From positions 186,001 to 250,000 of the forward strand of contig NZ_JASNNW010000006.1 of the NCBI RefSeq assembly GCF_030165005.1: DNA of 64,000 nt. Reading direction: 5' to 3'. Positions 60,454 through 64,000 of this stretch are shown here, piece by piece (the first letter of the stretch is position 1; every line of letters starts with the position of its first letter). The position numbers and the translations under genes are program-made. The notes beneath the pieces are model-generated. The model was not told the origin of the DNA and did not search any database. It was given only the letters and a program-made list of their open reading frames with translations. The stretch is from Blastococcus capsensis (GTDB taxonomy: Bacteria; Actinomycetota; Actinomycetes; Mycobacteriales; Geodermatophilaceae).

Positions 60454-60924
60454 TCACCAGCGGTAGTGCGCGAAGGCCTTGTTCGACTCGGCCATCTTGT
60501 GCGTGTCCTCGCGCCGCTTGACGGCGGCACCCAGACCGTTGCTCGCGTCGAGCAGCTCGTTCATCAGGCGCTCGGTCATCGTCTTCTCGCGCCGTCCCCG
60601 GCTGTACTGGATCAGCCAGCGCAGGCCCAGCGTGGTGCTGCGCGAGGCACGGACCTCGACGGGAACCTGGTAGGTCGCACCACCGACGCGGCGGCTGCGG
60701 ACCTCGAGGGCCGGCTTCACGTTGTCCAGCGCGCGCTTGAGCGTGACGACCGGGTCGGTGTCGCTCTTCGCGCGGCAGCCCTCGAGGGCGCCGTAGACGA
60801 TCGCCTCGGCGACCGACCGCTTGCCGTCGACCAGCACCTTGTTCACCAGCTGGGTGACCAGCGGCGACTGGTAGACCGGGTCGGCGACGAGCGGACGCTT
60901 CGGGGCAGGGCCCTTGCGCGGCAT
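60454..60924 (-). CDS. rpsG: 30S ribosomal protein S7
   Basis: 156 aa. [110 protein letters not shown] overlaps the rpsL stop by one base. Confidence 0.98.
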   Translation of the reverse strand: MPRKGPAPKRPLVADPVYQSPLVTQLVNKVLVDGKRSVAEAIVYGALEGCRAKSDTDPVVTLKRALDNVKPALEVRSRRVGGATYQVPVEVRASRSTTLGLRWLIQYSRGRREKTMTERLMNELLDASNGLGAAVKRREDTHKMAESNKAFAHYRW

Positions 60925-61298
60925 TAGCTCTTCTCCTTCTTCGCGCCGTAGCGGCTGCGAGCCTGCTTGCGGTTGCGGACACCCTGGGTGTCCAGCGAGC
61001 CGCGGATGATCTTGTAGCGCACGCCGGGCAGGTCCTTCACGCGGCCGCCGCGCACGAGCACCATCGAGTGCTCCTGCAGGTTGTGGCCGACGCCCGGGAT
61101 GTACGCGGTCACCTCGATGCCACTGGTGAGGCGGACGCGAGCGACCTTGCGCAGCGCGGAGTTCGGCTTCTTCGGCGTCGTCGTGTACACGCGCGTGCAG
61201 ACTCCGCGACGCTGGGGCGAACCCTTCAGCGCCGGGGTCTTGGTCTTCTCGACCTTGTCCTCGCGGCCCTTGCGGACCAGCTGGTTGATCGTGGGCAT
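60924..61298 (-). CDS. rpsL: 30S ribosomal protein S12
   Basis: 124 aa from ATG 61298. [59 protein letters not shown] and [25 protein letters not shown]. The two Lys whose change gives streptomycin resistance (about 43 and 88) are wild type. First gene of the str operon. Confidence 0.98.
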   Translation of the reverse strand: MPTINQLVRKGREDKVEKTKTPALKGSPQRRGVCTRVYTTTPKKPNSALRKVARVRLTSGIEVTAYIPGVGHNLQEHSMVLVRGGRVKDLPGVRYKIIRGSLDTQGVRNRKQARSRYGAKKEKS

Positions 61299-61834
61299 GG
61301 GTGGCCTGGATCTCCTACCTGCGCTGGGGTGGTGCTGCCTGTGGGTCCTGCTGACTGTGCTGCTCTGCTGTGGTGCTCGGGTGCCGGCTCCTGGCGGAAC
61401 CTTGCCGAACGCGGCCGTGTTCCGCCGTCCGGCCCCCGCGGTCGGGCGTGTCGCCCTTCCCGGGACCGGCCCGGTGTCGGACCGAACTCGGTTGCCCCTC
61501 GCGACTCGGCGCCGCCACCCTCCGGCCGGGCCGGATGGACGGTCCCCGGCGGCCAGGAGGACGAGTCCTCCGGCCACCCAGGCGCACCGCGAACGGGAGC
61601 AGGCCCAGGGCACCCTGGGCACGGCTGACCACGATACCCGCGCCTTCGGAACGGGTCAAAGCCGGGTCCCTCACACCTGCGTCGACACGTCGACCGCTGG
61701 AGGGCAGCAGGCGTCCGAGATCCCGGACGCTACCGCCCGCGACCGCTGCACGACAGCTCGGCGGCTCCCCCGCGCGCCGCCCGATACCGTGCGGGCGGCG
61801 CCAACGGTGGTGCCGCGAGAACAGAGGAGTGCAC
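61299..61834. promoter_or_regulatory. 536-base divergent region between rpsL and the LLM gene
   Basis: No supported gene. It contains a good sigma-A-type promoter for the str operon (61631-61659), a short palindrome GCCCAGGG-CA-CCCTGGGC at 61603-61620 at the very start of that transcript, and, near the other end, GATACCGT (about 61784) that may belong to the LLM promoter. The str leader would be about 325 bases. Confidence 0.5.
61631..61659 (-). promoter_or_regulatory. str operon (rpsL-rpsG-fusA-tuf) promoter
   Basis: Minus strand TTGACC (-35, 61654-61659), exactly 17 bases, TATCGT (-10, 61631-61636). The best consensus match I found in the window. Confidence 0.72.
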
Positions 61835-62875
61835 GTGCGCATCGGCATCCAGGCCAGCTACAGCGGGGGCTTCCAGGAGACCGCGGCAGAGATCCGCGAC
61901 CTGGAGGCCGCGGGTCTCGACCTCGCCATGGTGGCGGAGGTGTACACCTTCGACGCGGTGAGCCAGCTGGGGTACCTGGCGGCGGTGACGGAGCGGGTGG
62001 AGCTCCTCAGCGGCATCCTGCCCATCTACAGCCGCACCCCCGCCCTCACCGCGATGACGGCGGCCGGCCTGGACTTCGTCTCCGGCGGACGCTTCACCCT
62101 GGGCCTGGGCGCCTCCGGCCCGCAGGTGATCGAGGGCTGGCACGGGCTCCCCTACGACGCCCCGCTGCAGCGAACCCGGGAGATCGTGGAGATCTGCCGC
62201 CAGGTGTGGCGCCGGGAGCGCCTGGACCACGCCGGCAAGAAGTACACCGTTCCCCTGCCGGCCGACCAGGGAACCGGCCTCGGCAAGCCGCTGAAGCTGA
62301 TCAACACGCCCGTGCGCGAACGCATCCCCGTCATGCTGGCCGCGCTGGGCCCGAAGAACGTCGAGCTGGCCGGGGAGATCGCCGAGGCCTGGGAGCCGAT
62401 CTTCTTCGTGCCCGAGAAGGCGGGCTCCGTGTGGGGCGACTCCCTCGCCGCCGGCAAGGCCAAGCGCGACCCCGCACTGGGTGATCTGCAGGTCATCACC
62501 GGTGTGCCCGTGGCCATCGGGGAGGACGTCGAGCCGCTGCTGGACTTGGTCCGGCCGACGCTGGCGCTGTACATCGGGGGCATGGGCGCCCGGGGGAAGA
62601 ACTTCTACAACGACCTCGCCGTGCGCTACGGCTACGAGGCCGAGGCCGAGCAGATCCAGGACCTGTACCTCGACGGCAAGAAGGACGAGGCGGCCGCCGC
62701 GGTCCCCGAGGAATTGGTGCGGGCAGCGTCGCTCATCGGTCCGGAGGGCCACGTCGCCGAGCGCATCGCCGCCTTCGCCGAGGCCGGCGTGACGACGCTG
62801 GTGCTCCAGCCCCTCGACGGCACCCGCGAGGGCCGCCTGAAGACCGTGGAGACCATGAAGCGCCTCGGGGGGTGA
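61835..62875 (+). CDS. LLM-class F420-dependent oxidoreductase
   Basis: 346 aa. Luciferase-like TIM barrel that uses coenzyme F420 (or FMN). RIGIQASYSGGFQETAAEIRDLEAAGLDLAMVAEVYTFDAVSQLGYLAAVTERVELLSGI, SGGRFTLGLGASGPQVIEGWHG, PVMLAALGPKNVELAGEIAEAW and GKNFYNDLAVRYGYE place it with the Rv3520c-like group. GTG 61835 with GAGGAG upstream. Lies on the opposite strand between rpoC and rpsL. Substrate unknown. Confidence 0.9.
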   Translation: MRIGIQASYSGGFQETAAEIRDLEAAGLDLAMVAEVYTFDAVSQLGYLAAVTERVELLSGILPIYSRTPALTAMTAAGLDFVSGGRFTLGLGASGPQVIEGWHGLPYDAPLQRTREIVEICRQVWRRERLDHAGKKYTVPLPADQGTGLGKPLKLINTPVRERIPVMLAALGPKNVELAGEIAEAWEPIFFVPEKAGSVWGDSLAAGKAKRDPALGDLQVITGVPVAIGEDVEPLLDLVRPTLALYIGGMGARGKNFYNDLAVRYGYEAEAEQIQDLYLDGKKDEAAAAVPEELVRAASLIGPEGHVAERIAAFAEAGVTTLVLQPLDGTREGRLKTVETMKRLGG

Positions 62876-62930
62876 GCTGAGCGGTACACCCCTCCCCGGG
62901 TGCGGTAGGCCGCCAGGGTGGAATGGTCGC

Positions 62931-63021
62931 GGGGCCCGGAGGGTCCCCGACCGGGACACGGGCAGCGGCTCAGCCGGGCAGGGGGACGGCAACTGGCCGC
63001 GGTGTCGTCCGGAGGACGACA
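62931..63021 (+). repeat. Family R4 structured repeat, copy B
   Basis: Begins GGGGCCC-GGA-GGGTCCC and ends CTGGCCGCGG with hairpin TGTCGTCC-GGA-GGACGACA (63003-63021). Same ends and similar length (91 against 90 bases) as 11431-11520, with compensatory changes in the last stem. Sits between the LLM gene and the rpoC terminator. Confidence 0.7.
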
Positions 63022-63027
63022 GACGAA

Positions 63028-63060
63028 AGGGCCCCCAGGTCATCGCAACCTGGGGGCCCT
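63028..63060. terminator. Bidirectional terminator between the LLM gene and rpoC
   Basis: AGGGCCCCCAGGT (63028-63040) pairs perfectly with ACCTGGGGGCCCT (63048-63060), loop CATCGCA; GAAAGGG and CTGTCGTC flank it. Serves the convergent LLM and rpoC transcripts. Confidence 0.85.
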
Positions 63061-63081
63061 GTCGTCACTGCTTACCGGGGC

Positions 63082-64000
63082 TCAGCCTCGCCAGTCGTAC
63101 TCCTCGAGACGCACGGCCTCACCGGTGCCCTGACCGAAGACCTCCGGGCTGTAATACTGCCCGTCCTCGTAGCCGGCCATGGTGTAGACGGCGGCACGCG
63201 CCTCCTCGGTCGGCTCGACCGCGATGTTCCGGTAGCGGCTGATGCCGGTACCTGCCGGGATCAGCTTTCCGATGATCACGTTCTCCTTGAGCCCGAGCAG
63301 GCTGTCGCTCTTGCCCTGGATCGCCGCGTCGGTGAGCACCTTGGTCGTCTCCTGGAAGGAGGCTGCCGACAGCCACGACTCGGTCGCGAGCGAGGCCTTG
63401 GTGATGCCCATGAGCACCGGACGGGCCGAGGCCGGCTCGGCGCCCTCGGCGACGACCCGACGGTTCTCGGTCTCGAACAGCGTCCGCTCGACCAGCGCAC
63501 CCGGCAGGAACTCCGTGGCGCCCGAGTCGATGATGGTCACCCGCTTCAGCATCTGGCGGATGATCACCTCGATGTGCTTGTCGTGGATCGACACGCCCTG
63601 GCTGCGGTAGACCTCCTGGACTTCGCGGACGAGGTGCAGCTGCACCTCGCGCGGGCCCATGATCCGCAGCACCTCGTGCGGGTCCACCGCGCCCTCGGTG
63701 AGCTGCTCGCCGACCTCGACGTGCGCGCCGTCCTCGACCCGCAGCCGCGAGCGACGCGACAGCTTGTCGTAGACGACCTCGTCGGAGCCGTCGTCCGGGG
63801 TGATCGTGAGCTTGCGGAACTGCTCGCCGTCCTCGATGCGGACGGAGCCGGCCAGCTCGGCGATCGGTGCCTTGCCCTTGGGCACGCGGGCCTCGAAGAG
63901 CTCCACCACACGCGGCAGACCGTGGGTGATGTCCTCACCCGCGACACCACCGGTGTGGAAGGTGCGCATCGTCAGCTGGGTGCCGGGCTCACCGATCGAC
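63082..64000 (-). CDS. rpoC: RNA polymerase beta' subunit, C-terminal part (runs off the window)
   Basis: About 305 residues of the C-terminus; the rest lies beyond 64000. [94 protein letters not shown] and [17 protein letters not shown] are canonical beta' motifs. Ends [10 protein letters not shown]. Followed by a strong terminator, then the opposite-strand LLM gene, before rpsL. Confidence 0.97.
   Translation of the reverse strand, partial: SIGEPGTQLTMRTFHTGGVAGEDITHGLPRVVELFEARVPKGKAPIAELAGSVRIEDGEQFRKLTITPDDGSDEVVYDKLSRRSRLRVEDGAHVEVGEQLTEGAVDPHEVLRIMGPREVQLHLVREVQEVYRSQGVSIHDKHIEVIIRQMLKRVTIIDSGATEFLPGALVERTLFETENRRVVAEGAEPASARPVLMGITKASLATESWLSAASFQETTKVLTDAAIQGKSDSLLGLKENVIIGKLIPAGTGISRYRNIAVEPTEEARAAVYTMAGYEDGQYYSPEVFGQGTGEAVRLEEYDWRG

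Overview
This window is chromosomal DNA from a very GC-rich actinobacterium. Leaderless GTG starts, a WhiB regulator, a GroEL with a His-rich tail, GuaB3, DUF5319 and F420-type (LLM) genes all point that way. Gene order follows the actinobacterial core shared by Mycobacterium and Streptomyces (guaB-guaB3, bldM/whiB, groEL-groES, tsaD-rimI-tsaB, alr, glmS-glmM-rpsI-rplM, the ribosomal superoperon, the str operon). Protein flavour and the intergenic repeats suggest Geodermatophilaceae (Blastococcus, Modestobacter or Geodermatophilus type); that family assignment is an inference.

Layout: 1-6.4 kb holds the 5' end of a PcrA/UvrD helicase, a chorismate mutase behind what looks like an aromatic-peptide attenuator, a PIG-L deacetylase, a decapitated LuxR response regulator abutting a PspC membrane gene, a cation antiporter, and META-domain lipoproteins (one broken, one intact). 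6.4-11.2 kb is the GMP operon guaB-guaB3-guaA with a divergent DUF5319 gene. 11.2-15.4 kb holds structured repeats, a BldM-like regulator, a WhiB protein, and groES-groEL under a CIRCE operator. 15.4-25 kb is an alr/nnr/acpS/TsaBDE/RimI/UDG cluster (t6A tRNA modification and cell wall) interrupted by a vapBC toxin-antitoxin pair. 25-31.5 kb has a GAF-SpoIIE phosphatase, glmS, glmM, rpsI and rplM. 31.7-38 kb has a carbonic anhydrase, a PfkB sugar kinase and a molybdenum-cofactor cluster (moeA, moaC, mogA, fdhD, mobA). 38-61.3 kb is an almost uninterrupted minus-strand translation/transcription block (truA, rplQ, rpoA, rpsDKM, rpmJ, infA, map, adk, secY, spc operon, S10 operon, tuf, fusA, rpsG, rpsL). 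61.8-64 kb has an LLM oxidoreductase and the 3' end of rpoC.

Most genes are ordinary housekeeping genes. The less expected content is in RNA/DNA structure between genes: at least four families of dispersed GC-rich palindromic repeats sit immediately after stop codons or in intercistronic gaps. Several show compensatory stem changes between copies, which implies the fold is conserved. In two places the repeat is tandemly duplicated together with the last bases of the preceding gene, and in two others it carries the ribosome-binding site of the next gene. I saw no rRNA, tRNA, CRISPR array, prophage or transposase gene in the window.
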